DNA from: Neelides folsomi
Taxonomy: Eukaryota; Arthropoda; Collembola; Neelipleona; Neelidae
Length of the DNA: 64,000 nucleotides
Assembly: GCA_034687125.1 (NCBI GenBank)
Contig: JAQGBZ010000177.1
Span: 62,001 to 126,000, forward strand
Direction: 5' to 3'
Below, piece after piece: positions 1 through 12,316 of the stretch. The notes beneath the pieces were generated by a model. It searched no databases. It was given only the letters and a program-made list of their open reading frames with translations, and was not told where the DNA came from. Numbering within the stretch: the first letter of the stretch is position 1; every line of letters starts with the position of its first letter. Both the position numbers and the translations under genes were made by a program.

Positions 1-20
1 CGACGTAGACGTAGACGTAA
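1..20. repeat. Short hexamer repeat at the window edge
   Basis: Three to four copies of a GACGTA-type hexamer open the window. The array probably continues to the left, so its true length is unknown. Confidence 0.6.
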
Positions 21-2385
21 ATGCATTTAAATTCATTTAAATGGAGTTTATTGAACAAGCTGGAAAATTCAAAAGTTTTAATTTTATTAAATTGTATGAA
101 AGAATTTAAAGTTATTCTGAGATTAACTTCCTTTTAGAGTTGAATGAACTTACGCGTGATTTTGCATCATTTTATTAAATTTAAACATTCATGATTATTA
201 ATCAACAATTTAGAATTTTAATTTAAGATAGTGGTTTTGTGTTATCCGAATAAACTTTCTTTATTTTTATTAAATGTTGGTAATATTTTCATTTTAAAAT
301 AATAAGTAGGTTTAATAATGATTTTGTATATTTTATCTCACGAGCTAAAATATAAAAATTGATGATATTTATTAATATTATTTAATAATCATTTAGCAAT
401 TTTCTGTTCATATAAATGTACATTGGTGCATCGTCATTTCTATTACAATTTATGGTATATTGGTCTGGCTGGAATTGTTCACATTTGGAATTCACAAACT
501 GCCCTACTTTCACACTCAGCCTCTGTTTATACAAAACACAATGTGTATTTGCTAAATAATTCCTAAATTCCTATACGAATGTAAAAGGTAAAAGTCGTAA
601 AAGTGAATAATATTGAGTTATTGAACGATTGGGAATGACAGCTATGTTTACCATTTTACGCACCTTTATAAATTAGAAGGTAACTGTAAGATTGGGTGTG
701 TGTGTGTATGATAAAATATTAATAACACTATACCATATACTAACCTACAGATATTATTAACATTTTACATAAATATATATATATACATATATATATTTGT
801 AAACATGAGAATGAAAATAAATGTAGGGGGAAATCTCATTGTGAAATTTCGTGTTTTCGGCTCTTTGTCAACTTTTACTTTTCCATTTAGTTTTATTTGG
901 TTGAATCCCTTTCCTTCTCCGCCACTTAATTTGGAGTGTGATGGAATTACTCATTTTGTTTGTACAGCGACCAACGGCAGGTGTTTGGGAAGGGAAATGC
1001 ATTTACGACCATTAGAAATACAATTTGCCATACACACATTATACATATACATACATATAATAATTATTATGATCATCCTTCAACAAATACATTTACCAAT
1101 AATGCCAATAAAGTTCATTCGTATTAATATTTAATATTAATATAAGAATAGTTAGAATACAAGTACAATGTGGGAATGATAGGGATTTGGATTTATGAAG
1201 AAATTATGTATATATTAATTATAGGGAATTGTCAATTGAGGGATTTGGATAAATTTACACAACTTTCGTTTTCGCTTTCATTCTCAGTTCAATTTGCGAG
1301 TAATTGAGAGGGAATTTAATATTTTGATTATTTTCGGTTTGATCATAAAATTTGGAATAATTCATGATTAATTATAATCAAATCATTTGGTTGTGATTAA
1401 AATTATTTTCCTGTAATTAAACTTAAGATTGTGAAAAGGTCCTGGGAAGATTCTGAGAAAATGTCTGGAAAGGAAAAAAAGAATTTTTTAATGGAAAGTG
1501 AGAACTTTTGATTGGGATTCGATTTGATTTTGATGATTTTGATTACGATTTGATTCAATTTGATTTAATTTCAATTTAATTTTATATTTAATTTAATTTA
1601 ATTCTTTGCTAAACTTTTGATATAAAAATTTATTAGATTTCTTCTTAACTTTATTAAGATTTTTTTCTTCTTGTGAGTAAAATTCAATTTAGATTTTAAT
1701 GGACAATTTTTGTCCACATTGATTTTTGTACTTTTTGATTGATCATTAATTGAATTTTATTTATTGTTCATTTAATTTTGTGTTTTAAGTGTAGAACAAA
1801 GGGGATATTTAATTTCCCTCTTGCTTTCAATGAAAGTCTTTCGTTCACATCGACATGGTCGACATCGACCCAATTGATGTGAATTGTTCAAATTTGTTTT
1901 GACTTTGATGGAAGCGCGCCTTTCCCAACAAGGAAACCCGTGCGAATTGAGAGATCGCTCAAATCAATTTTAATTAAATTCCTCTTCCTCCTCTCCATTG
2001 AAAATCAAAGGCCGGCCCGGGACTTAATTTCCACTCTCTCATTTTACATTTCCATTTACCGGGGACCGAGGAACAAAACCGGTTTTTAAACATTTGTTAA
2101 CACCCGATTTCACACTCAACTTATTCTCATGTACATTTCATTAAATGGCAAGCTTTCTCGGACTTACTCCAATTTTGGCAAATTCTCATTTAGTGAATAT
2201 ATTCGGCGAATATTAATGACCATTTACTAATACTTAAATTCATATCAATAGGTAAATAGACTTATTAGGATTCATACATAACTTATGTATTTATTATTTA
2301 ACGATTAGGTAATTTTACATAATATACTTATCGAGGTAATAAATTGGAAATTACCAATTAATTTTGTTAATTGGATTGTTTTCAG
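21..2385. other. Non-coding stretch, probably srGAP intron or 5' flank
   Basis: No convincing coding exon was found here. The first visible srGAP exon begins in mid-codon at 2386 after a good acceptor, so the 5' coding exon must lie upstream. I looked for an exon encoding the usual srGAP N-terminus (acidic/Lys-rich, ending before the Leu-Gln-rich start of the F-BAR) and did not find one. The stretch has a TG microsatellite near 697-710 and an AT-rich dinucleotide run near 774-796. A 109-codon open frame at 805-1134 has no recognisable features and is treated as chance. Confidence 0.5.
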
Positions 2386-5300
2386 ATCTCCGTCTGCAAT
2401 TGCAAGAGCAATTACGAAGTTTGGACACGCGTCTTGAAACTCAAGTGACGCTCACGTCAGAACTCCAAGACTTCTTTAGGAAAAGGGCCGAAGTGGAATT
2501 GGAGTCTTCAAGATCCCTCGACAAATTGGCAAAGTCGCTCGTCATTAAACAAAAGGAACTCAAACAAAAGTAATTGGCAAAACAATTAAGGAATTAATCA
2601 ACTTTTTTAATTTAAGAATCTAAACTAATTATTAATTATAAATCTAATTATTTTTCATGTTGGATAAATATTAATCTTATATTAATTATATATTTTTAAT
2701 CTTAATTTTTAATTTAATTTATTAGGAGAGACCAATGGCATTTGTTTTCTGTTTCCAACTGTTGGGAAGAATTAATCCAAGAAACGAAGAAGCAAAGCAA
2801 AGAACGCTCAATTTTGGCAGAAATTTACTCAACGCATCTCACAGCGAGGCTTTCATATGTAGCTGATGATTTGCAAAGGATTTATAAACAAGTAAAGATT
2901 ATAATCACAATAATTTAATTGACATTATAATTAACATTATAGTTAAGGTATAGTTAGTTCCTTATAATATTGTTTATATTCAATTAATTAATTTCTTTAA
3001 TTTAATAATCTTAATTTAATTCAATTAATTTCCAGTGTCGCGAAGTTGGAATTGAAGCCCATGCGGAGCTTTTGAAAGTTCTGCATGAATTGCACACTTC
3101 GACCAAAACTTTTCACTCCTACCAGGCCGAGTATCGCCAGACTGAAACGAAGCTCAAAGTTGTGGAGGGTCAGAAGGCAAAGTTGATGGAGGTCATTCCC
3201 AAAGAAAAACTAGAAAAGTCAAAGAAGCTCAAACTTGTAGAGAAAGAAATTGAAAAGGTTGGCATTTAATTATTTTTAATTTTAATAATAAAATTCATTT
3301 GATTAATTTACTGATTATAATTTACTGTTTTTAATAAACAGCGGCGGAAGAAATTCTCAGACGCACGGTTTAACGCACTGAAGGCCAAAAATGAATATAT
3401 TTTGTGTATGGATGCTGCAAATGCAGCAGTTCAGAAATATTTCGTTGATGACTTGTCTGATCTCATTGATGTAATTTTAAACATTAACTACAATTAACTA
3501 ATTATTTAATTAATAATTATAATTTATAATCAAGTTAACTGTTTAATTGTAAATAGATAAGTAGATTTAATTGTCTATTTTAATGTTGATTAATTATATT
3601 TATAGTGTATGGATTTGGGATTTTACCAATGTATTTCCCGAGCCCTTGGAATGTTCCTCTCGTCACAGGAAGTCATGAAGAAGAGTTTACAATGCAACAT
3701 GGACAACTTGGGCAAATGCATGTCCTGTCTCGATTCGCGTCTCGACAAGCAAAAGTTCCTTGAAACGAACAATTCAGCTTTTGTCATGCCAAAGAAATTT
3801 GAGTTCCAACCTCCGCCATTGAATAAAAACAGTGAGGAATTGGACACGGCCGAACCACCAGAATTGGAAGCCAATGGATTAATTCGACAAGAATTAGAAC
3901 AAAGGTTGATGCAACTCCACAGAAGATTGGAGAGTTTGAGAACGGAATCTGACGAGTTGTGGAAAACTCTCGAAACGGCCGAAACGTCTTTGCTCGAAAT
4001 GCTCACAGCCAAAGATACAGACGTTTCCGGACATTTTGTCGATTTGTCGAAACCGGTGGTGAAACAGCCGGAAACACTCACAGTCAAAATGAGAGCGGAT
4101 CGACATGAAACTGATGAATTTCATTTAATGGTTCGTTCAATTTTTATTAATTTAAACATTTAATTAATTTTTTAAGATTATTTGAATAGATTTCTCTTTT
4201 CTCGGATGATTTTTACAATGACCTATGTAGTTATTTTATTAGTTCATTAAGAATGTTAAATAAAGTTAAATAAATATTTTTTATAAAATTAATGTTTAAT
4301 TAATTAATGATTTTTGTAGAAATTCCGGGATTACATGTTGGGGACAAATCGGATTGCGAGACTTCAAGCAAAATATGATCATATACGGAGAGTGTTAGGA
4401 GAAACTGACCAAAGTGGATCTTCCCCTGCACTTGTACAAACCCTTAGTGGTAATTATAATTAAAAATTAACAGATATAAAACTTGGTTATATTTAACGTG
4501 AGTTAAATTAAAAAGTAAATTCTCATAGCTAATTTTGCTAATTTATTTAATTTTTTTTGAATTTTTAATTTGTGTAGGTCCTCAACAGCCAAGGAAAGTT
4601 CGTCGTAAAAGAATTGGTCAACTCCAAAGGTCCGGAACTCCGCGATTGTTCGGTGGAAGTTTGGAAGAATATTTGGAGCTCACAAATCTTGAGTTACCGC
4701 TGGTCATGAAAAGTTGTATCAGAGTCATCAATTTATTTGGTAAGAATCAAATCAAAACATTGACATAATTTAACTTTGATTAAAATATAATAAGCCATTA
4801 GATTTAAATTATTTTTTAAATATGAATGGATTGTTCTGAATATGGTTTTTAATATTATGGATTTAATGTTTTTAATGTAGGATTACACCACCAAGGGATT
4901 TTCCGTGTTTCGGGGTCACAAGTTGAAATCAATAATTTTAAAGATTGCTTTGAACGCGGCGAGGATCCACTAGCTGATGTCACCGATGCATCGGATATCA
5001 ACTCAGTTGCGGGGGTTTTCAAACTTTATTTGCGAGAATTACGGGAGCCACTTTTCCCAATTGTATACTTTGAACAATTTGTAGAGATTGGGCGTAAGTT
5101 TAAAATCCATTCTGACTTTATTAATTAAATCAAATTAAAAAATTATTAATACGCTTATAATAGATTCAAACGTAACCGATATTAAATTTTATAAAATTAA
5201 TTGCGTTTATTATATAATTTGATTTTTTAGAATTGGAGTCAAAGCCTATTTTTGTGGCTAAAATGAGTGATTTGGTCAAATCACTTCCACGCTCCGTCGT

Positions 5301-8300
5301 TGTCGTTTTACGATACCTTTTTGCATTTTTGAATCAGTAAGTTTCATCTTTTATAATAATTCATTTCATAATTTATTTCGGAAACTCGTTAATTAGTTCG
5401 AAACTAATATCTCAATATAATAATAAACTTAATTTTAATTCTAGTTTAATTAAACATTATTCTACATGGACATGAAAATAATGTTTTTTTTACTATTTTA
5501 GCTTGTCCGAGTTCAGTGATGAGAACATGATGGATCCTTACAATTTGGCAATCTGCTTTGGTCCAACTCTCGTCCCTGTCCCAGAAGACAAAGACCAAGT
5601 ATAGAGTTTTTATATTAATTAGCATATTTAGCATGAAATGTACGACAGAAAAACTGATTATAGAATATAACAATTATTTGTATTTTAAACTTTTAAATAT
5701 TTATTTCAATCAACTTCTAGTTTTAAACATTCAATGTTTTTTTTCTAAAAGGTCCAATACCAAAACCTTGTGAATGAGCTCATTAAAAATGTCATCATTT
5801 ACGCTGAGGACATTTTCCCTTACGATGGAGGAATCATGTATGAAAAATACATCAGCAAAGAACCAGATGAAGCGTAAGTTCATTTCAATATAAATTATTC
5901 ATTTGGCGAGATTTATAATTAAATTATTTAATTTTAATTGAATTATTTAATTTTAATTGAGTTGCTATTGACATTATTTAAATGGAGTATTGACATTATT
6001 TAAATGGAGTGTAATTAAATGTAATGATTAATTATAGTGATGTCGGTGACGCACCTGCGGATCAATCCCAAGATGAATTGGACTCGGAAATCTGCCCATC
6101 TGAAGATGGTATTAAAAAACCAAAGTTTCTATACAAATTCTTTTACTAACTTTTATAGTTTTAATCGCTTTCGTACAGATTGTCCAAGTGCTCGTTTTGT
6201 GTTCTAACATTAAGTTTAACATTAACAATTTAATATTTTTTTTTTATAAATTAACAAAATTAACATTTAAGGTGATTTCATAATTTGTGTTTAATTGTAT
6301 ATAATTTTTATATGTTTTAGCATGGTGAATTTTTATTGATGATTTTATCATTTTTTAGATTCATTTTTTGCAAAGGAACGTGATGTCAGTTTACTCATTT
6401 TTGAAAGTGAGAATTTTCATTTTAAGCTTTTCGCTTAATTACTTTCAAAGCCTTAATTTAAACGAACAACTTTAGATTCAATTAGATTTTTAATTTCATA
6501 CTTAATTAACTACTTAATTAAATAACTAACTATTTACTAATTAACAATTATAGCTAATTAGACTAATAGCTACTTAATTAGTTTTAAGCTGGCATTTTAG
6601 AATTCAATAAACTTTCTTATGATTTAACTTTATTACTTACATTAATTAACAATTAAAATCTTATTTTTGAACTTGCGCTTGACTCGCTCCGCAGCTAAAA
6701 ACATCCAATTTGACCAAATTAGCTTCAACCGAATTTTAGCTCTTATTATTATAATTAGATTAATTATAAAGTAAATTGGACCTGTTGAATAAACCAATAA
6801 TCAAAGTAAACCGCAGTTTGGCAAATAAGTAGAAATTCGCATTAAACTTTGCAAAAAAAGCTAACAAGCGATGCAGCTACTAAAAATAAAGCTAATAACA
6901 AAATGGCTAAAAGAATATTATTATAACGGGAATATTTAATTGGGCACGGGAATTAAATGTCCAATTTTTGACGGCGGTTTATTATTTAAAGAATCTGAGT
7001 TTATGGAAGCGGTGGCTCAATTCGACTTCAGCGCTCGTTCAGGGAGAGAGCTCTCGTTTAAAAAAGGCGAAACGATCACTCTCTTTTCCCAAGTCTCTTC
7101 TGATTGGTGGAAAGGGTCATTGAATGGAGTCGATGGCCTCGTTCCTGACAAATACATACTACTTAAAATAAGGTTCATTCAATTATCAAATGCTTCAAAA
7201 TTTTTAAATTTCTTCACCAAAAATCGATCCTTAAAAATTTCAAAATTTCAAAAATTTCAAAATTTCCTATAACAAATTTCAGAATTTCAATGTGTGGAAA
7301 ATTGAATAATTAAATGATTCTTTCAAAATTCAAAAATAATTTTTCAAAACTAAACACAAAATTTCTGCTTATAATGTAATTTCGGGGGTATTAGATGGTA
7401 ATTATTATGTATATACTAGGGATGAAGATAAACACGATTCGAGCCATTCTCACCATCATAAGAGTCGCCATAAGAGCGAACGGAAGGAAGACGTAAATGT
7501 CGGGGTTGGTCGAAGTCGGACGGGGAGCGATCCGTTTTTGTCCTCCAAAGGCCTTTCCTTGTCTTTGAGTCCTTCACTCCGTGGTGAAGGGAGAAGGCGT
7601 CTTCTGGGGGCGAAACAACCCTCAAGTCCAAATTCCTTCTTGGGGGTGTCGCGTGACTCGGTGGCTCTCTCCACCTCCCCAGACTCCCCTTCGGAATTCG
7701 GGTCAATGGAGCGGAACGGGAAGGGGGGGATTTCCCGAACGCCGGCATTTAATTGCCGTCAACACCAAAGGTCATTGAGTGTGACTGAGGAAAGTGCCTT
7801 GACCTCTCCCACGGGATTCAACGTGTCCTTGTGGAAAGAAGCGCTCCTGGAGGAGGTACTCGAAACACCCGTTTAAATTATTTATAATTTGACTCGACTT
7901 TTGACTTAACTAACGTTAGTATTTAGTTTAATTTATTTAGTTTAATTAATAGAGTTGAGTTTATTTAATTACTTAATATTAGTTAATTAAATACCAAAGT
8001 TATTTTCCTACGCATGTCATTTTTTAAATGTTTTATGTTGTCAACTGTGATATCGTGCAAATTGTTCTCCTTGTATTATGTATGTCACTATCGTAAAAAT
8101 ATCTTCCGTAAACTTTATATGTACTTACATTTAGTAATATTTAATATATTATAGTATATATCTGTACTTATATATTTTCCTATATGAAAATTTTTTTGGC
8201 ATTTTTTAACTTTTGTTTTCTCATTTAATCAAAGAGTTTAAATTCAAAATGTACTTTTACTAACCACGATTTAACAAGTAGTTTAAAAACAAATAGTAAA

Positions 8301-9565
8301 TTTAATCCCATTAACCCAATGTAGGAAGATAAATCGGATTAATTAAATAATATTAATTTGATATTCTTATATTATTTTATTATTTTATTCTTAATTAGAT
8401 AGCAAGACTGATATTTAATATTTTGAAAAAGCTATCTATCTAAATATCTATTTATCCTTTGTTTGAATCTTTGTTTTTCTCAAATTGTTGAAATAAAAAT
8501 CTTTTTTTATCATTTTTGTTTATTTCTCTTTCTGTAAATTATATAACATTGTGATTTAATACATTTGTTAGGTCTGTATAAATTAAAATTAAATTATTTT
8601 ATTATATTTAATCAGATATTTACCGGACCGGATATAAACCGGAAGATTTTAAGAAATATTTAAAGATTTTTAAAGCGGGAATCTTGTCAGATTCTAGGAC
8701 GACTATGAATGACATTTTGTGGTGGGAAGGGTTCAAGTAACTGACAATGTTTTTATAGGAGCAGCAACCGAAGGAACCGAAGGTGAAGACTGAAGAAAAA
8801 CCAAAGGAACTTCCCAAAGAAGAAGATTCCGGGAGCGTCCATTCAATCAATATGTCTTTTTCTACACCAAAAACCGTCGAGAACGACGGAGCACCGGAAG
8901 AAGTCATTTATGTTAATTCCTGCGTGGCTCTCGCCGCTCCCCAAAGTCCAACAATTAAATCCGCGATAAATTTGAACAATTCGACTCAAAGCGGCAGTTT
9001 CCAAATCCCGGGTGAAAATTCCGGGTCCTCAGGTTCCTCCGGGGGGAATGAGGGTGAGGAAATACCCGGGTCTTCGAATCCTCCCGGGCTTCGGACAAAT
9101 ATCCAATTTTGGGAATTAAGGTCCCGGCTCGGGGGACACACGCCCGATTTAGTCATGGACCTCCCACCCTCTGACCCTTCTGGCCCTTCCACCTCCCCCT
9201 CTGCAACTGTCACATGTTCAGGGTCGGGGTCTCTTGGGTCAGGGGATGACCTTGTGACTCCGGAGAGTCCGGACAGCGGCATGACGGCGGCCGAGTGCTT
9301 TGCCAAGCAGAACCAATGCACGCTCAAGAAGAACTCGCGAGGGGGGGAGAAGGCCGGGCCATCGGGATCATATTCCCCGTTGCCGGAAGAGGAAAATGAG
9401 GAGGAGGAGACGGAGGTCAAAAAGCCGGAGGTCAAGGCAAAACCCACGGTTTTGAAAAAGCCGCTCTTTCCCGCTCAACTCATTTCTCCCCCGCTAGGGG
9501 CCGAGGAGAAAAATGTTAAAAAATCGAGGATTGCCGCTTTGAGGGAAAGACTCGAACATTCGTAA
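2386..9565 (+). CDS. srGAP: SLIT-ROBO Rho GTPase-activating protein (srGAP), lacking its first exon here
   Basis: Cytoplasmic adaptor that bends membrane and switches off Rho-family GTPases downstream of Robo receptors. Fifteen exons join in phase: 2386-2569, 2726-2891, 3036-3257, 3342-3470, 3606-4130, 4320-4449, 4578-4739, 4881-5093, 5231-5336, 5502-5598, 5752-5873, 6038-6108, 6992-7172, 7420-7855 and 8759-9565, giving about 1,183 visible residues. The F-BAR domain fills roughly residues 1-430 (FFRKRAEVELESSRSL; DLSDLID; KFEFQPP). RhoGAP follows at about 490-690, with the arginine finger in GIFRVSGSQVEI and the motif NMMDPYNLAICFGPT. SH3 is at about 712-765 (AVAQFDFSAR, DWWKGSLNGVDGLVP). The Ser/Pro/Glu-rich tail has no known fold. 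Domain order and length match animal srGAPs. Reading on past 7855 would give a short alternative end at 7876. Confidence 0.93.
5966..6009. repeat. 22-bp tandem duplication in an srGAP intron
   Basis: A 22-bp unit occurs twice in perfect tandem between exons 5752-5873 and 6038-6108. It looks like a recent slippage duplication with no evident function. Confidence 0.8.
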
Positions 9566-11272
9566 TTAAATTAATTGCGGTAATTTCCCTCTCATTCCCG
9601 CCAATTGGTTCAGTAAATACAAAAATGAAAAGTATTTTTAATTTAGGCCTCATTTATTCTTTTTGTATCTCTTTAATAATATAATTTTATTTGTCGCTCT
9701 TTATAGTCTTTTATAATTTATCGCTATTATTAGCCTTTCTTATTAAATTAGTCCACTTTTATAATTTGTGACTTTTATTTTATAGTCTTTTTCACTTTTT
9801 TTAATTTGTCGCACTTTTTAGCCTTTTTATCTTTTATAACATGAACTCTATTTAGTCTATTTGATTTTCCATTATTTTAATTTCCATTTTATGAATTTTA
9901 TCCAATGATTTTAATAAATGAATTTTAGCTTATTTAAATGTCGCGACATTAAAAGTAATACTTTAGAAATTTAAAAGTAAATTATTATTTTAAGTAAATT
10001 ATTATTTTAAAATTAAATATCTAGTCTTATTTAATTACATTTTTAACTTTTTGATTTGCGATTTGCATTTAATTTAATTCCTAATTTAATTCCTTTGAAA
10101 AGAAGTTTGTCCTAAGAAGATTTTAGAAGATTTGATAGAAAATAGTCCTAAGAGGTTTTAATAGAATTGTTGGAGATTTTGTAGCTGAATTAATAAAAGT
10201 GTTTCTCAAATTTTGACTTGGTAAATTAAGGATAAATAAATTATAAACTTAAGTCTAGACAATAGACTTAAAGTTGTCTACAATGATTGTATTGGTATAA
10301 AAAGTATTTGATGTTATAAAATATTAAAATTAAAATATTTATAATGAAAGTTGTTCAACAAATAATTAAATTAATAATTGCTATTAAATCTAAAACTTCT
10401 ATCATTGTTGTCTTCACTTTGTGGGTGTACAATAAAAAGAGCATTTTACCGAGATGTGTTTTATGTCGAATACTCGAAGACACTCAAAAATCCCTTTCAA
10501 TAGTTCTAAAAAATAACTCCGATGATACAAAAATGGTTGAAATTAAACTGGTCCTAAATCTCAGTAATTACCTTCTATCAAATTTGAGAACTCTCGAGAT
10601 TCTCTAGTGAATTATATTAACTAACAATAAATTATATGAATGTCAAACAAAGTTCATTATTTTCATTTCAAATGTATCATTGTATAATAAGTCATGCTTT
10701 CAATTTGGAAAATCGAGTTTAAGAGTTTAATTATAATTAAAGTTAAATGTAGAATGATATGAAAATGAACATGGATGGAATTTAACGAATTTATTAAACG
10801 TTTAATAATTTGAATAATAAAAATAAAATTTTAGAGATTTAACATAAATATTAATTAAAAATGAATTAAACATCACATATATAAACCATATCAAAGTTTA
10901 ATTAACATTAAATAAATAATTAAACTACCAATATTTAAAAACTGTTCTCGTATTCCCTAATAAGATAAAATATACGATTTTAGAGATAAAATAATTTACA
11001 TAAATTGTTCATTTATTATTTTTGTGTGTCTAGTTTACAGGTTTGGGTTTCTTTGTTCTTGGGAAGATCTAACTGGTTTGTTCAATAATTAATATCTAGA
11101 TTTATCTGGCACTTTTGATCGAAGTAATTGAATCGATATTTAAAATTAAAATTTAACATTTAAAACTTATTGATAATAAAAATAAAAGCTCAAATTGTCT
11201 ATTAAAATTTAATCGTTCTTGGGTGTTAATAATTGATCGTAATTGGATTGACTTGTTAAAACTAAACTTGCT
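9566..11272. other. Intergenic, A+T-rich
   Basis: This gap separates the 3' ends of the convergent srGAP and GILT genes. It is mostly poly-A/T tracts. An 87-codon open frame at 10344-10607 starts with ATG but has no domain, no clear splice signals and A+T-driven composition, so it is not called as a gene. Confidence 0.6.
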
Positions 11273-12316
11273 TCAACAACCGTAATGGGCGCAGAAGAAT
11301 TTGGTAAAGTTCTTGAGCATTTCCGCCTGTCCGCCCACGTCCCCGTTGATGGTGATGGTCGGGATGAAAGTGATTGAAGGGGAAACTCCTTTCGTTCGGT
11401 CACCGTTTTCCCTTAAAATTCGATCGCCAATCGGAGTTCGATAACAATCCTTTTTCACCGATTCCCAGAGACCGCTAATATTCAATTGACGTGCACACTG
11501 GAAAATAAAATCGAAATTGTTATACTAATTATAATTGATTTAAAATTTTATAAATTCAATTATTATTATCATTATATACATAATTATAAGCTAATAGTAA
11601 TTATTTATTAATTGCCTTATCCGCCACAGTTTCGGGTTCAACATTGTCATCAATCATGCAAGCGACGAAATTGAATAAATCCATCGTATTGGGGATTTTG
11701 TGTGACAAACAGGAATGAACTTTATTTCCTAAACATTCAGCTTGCCCGTGTTGACAATTCAATTTACCTCCGAAATTGTACTGCAAAATCAAATCATGAA
11801 TTTAAAATTGAAGCATGAATTTAATGTTTGATTAAATAATAGAATTGTTAATTATGATTAAGATGTAAATTCATTGTGATTTGAACGCACGTCGGCTTTT
11901 CCAAAAGGCACTAATTGTAAATCAATCCGGTCGTGATATTTATTATAAAACGGTTGGAAGTTTTTGATGATGAAATGACGCGAGTCAGGACAAAGGGTTT
12001 CATAATAAATCGTCACTTTGACCTTCTCCTTCACCTCTGACCCGACTTCAGTTTTGGTCATGAAAGCTGAATTGTCGAGCTCGATATTCTGAAAATAAAT
12101 ACAATTAATTACATTGGTAGGTTGAGTATATTTGAATATCTTTAAAAGTTTAATTAAACTGTATAGTTTGCATATTTTAATTAAATTAAAGACAAATTAA
12201 ATCTAAGTGTAATTAAAATAATCAAATACTTCATCTTCTATGAGTGTGTTCCAAATGAGTATGAAGATCATGACGAGGATGAGTCCGCCAATTAAGAAAT
12301 TTAATCTCGGATTCAT
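11273..12316 (-). CDS. GILT: GILT-like thiol reductase (gamma-interferon-inducible lysosomal thiol reductase family)
   Basis: Family enzymes reduce disulfides in lysosomes or the extracellular space and take part in invertebrate immunity. Four exons on the minus strand (12316-12230, 12088-11891, 11780-11616, 11497-11273) give 224 residues. The N-terminus is hydrophobic (residues about 7-22), a signal peptide or signal anchor. The active-site segment ETLCPDSRHF has CxxS in place of vertebrate CxxC; many invertebrate GILTs share this. The family signature CQHGQAECLGNKVHSC follows, and the C-terminal third keeps ITFIPTITING and a C...HYGC end. The third intron needs a GC donor (AAG|GCAATT) to keep frame and rejoin the conserved sequence. 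Length fits the family. Confidence 0.88.

Noticed and set aside
805-1134. A 109-codon open frame upstream of srGAP
   Set aside because: No similarity to the srGAP N-terminus or other families. It runs into an A/T microsatellite and Ile-rich repeats.
10344-10607. An 87-codon ATG-started open frame (plus) in the srGAP-GILT gap
   Set aside because: Composition is that of translated A+T-rich DNA. It has no domain, no signal peptide and no flanking splice logic.
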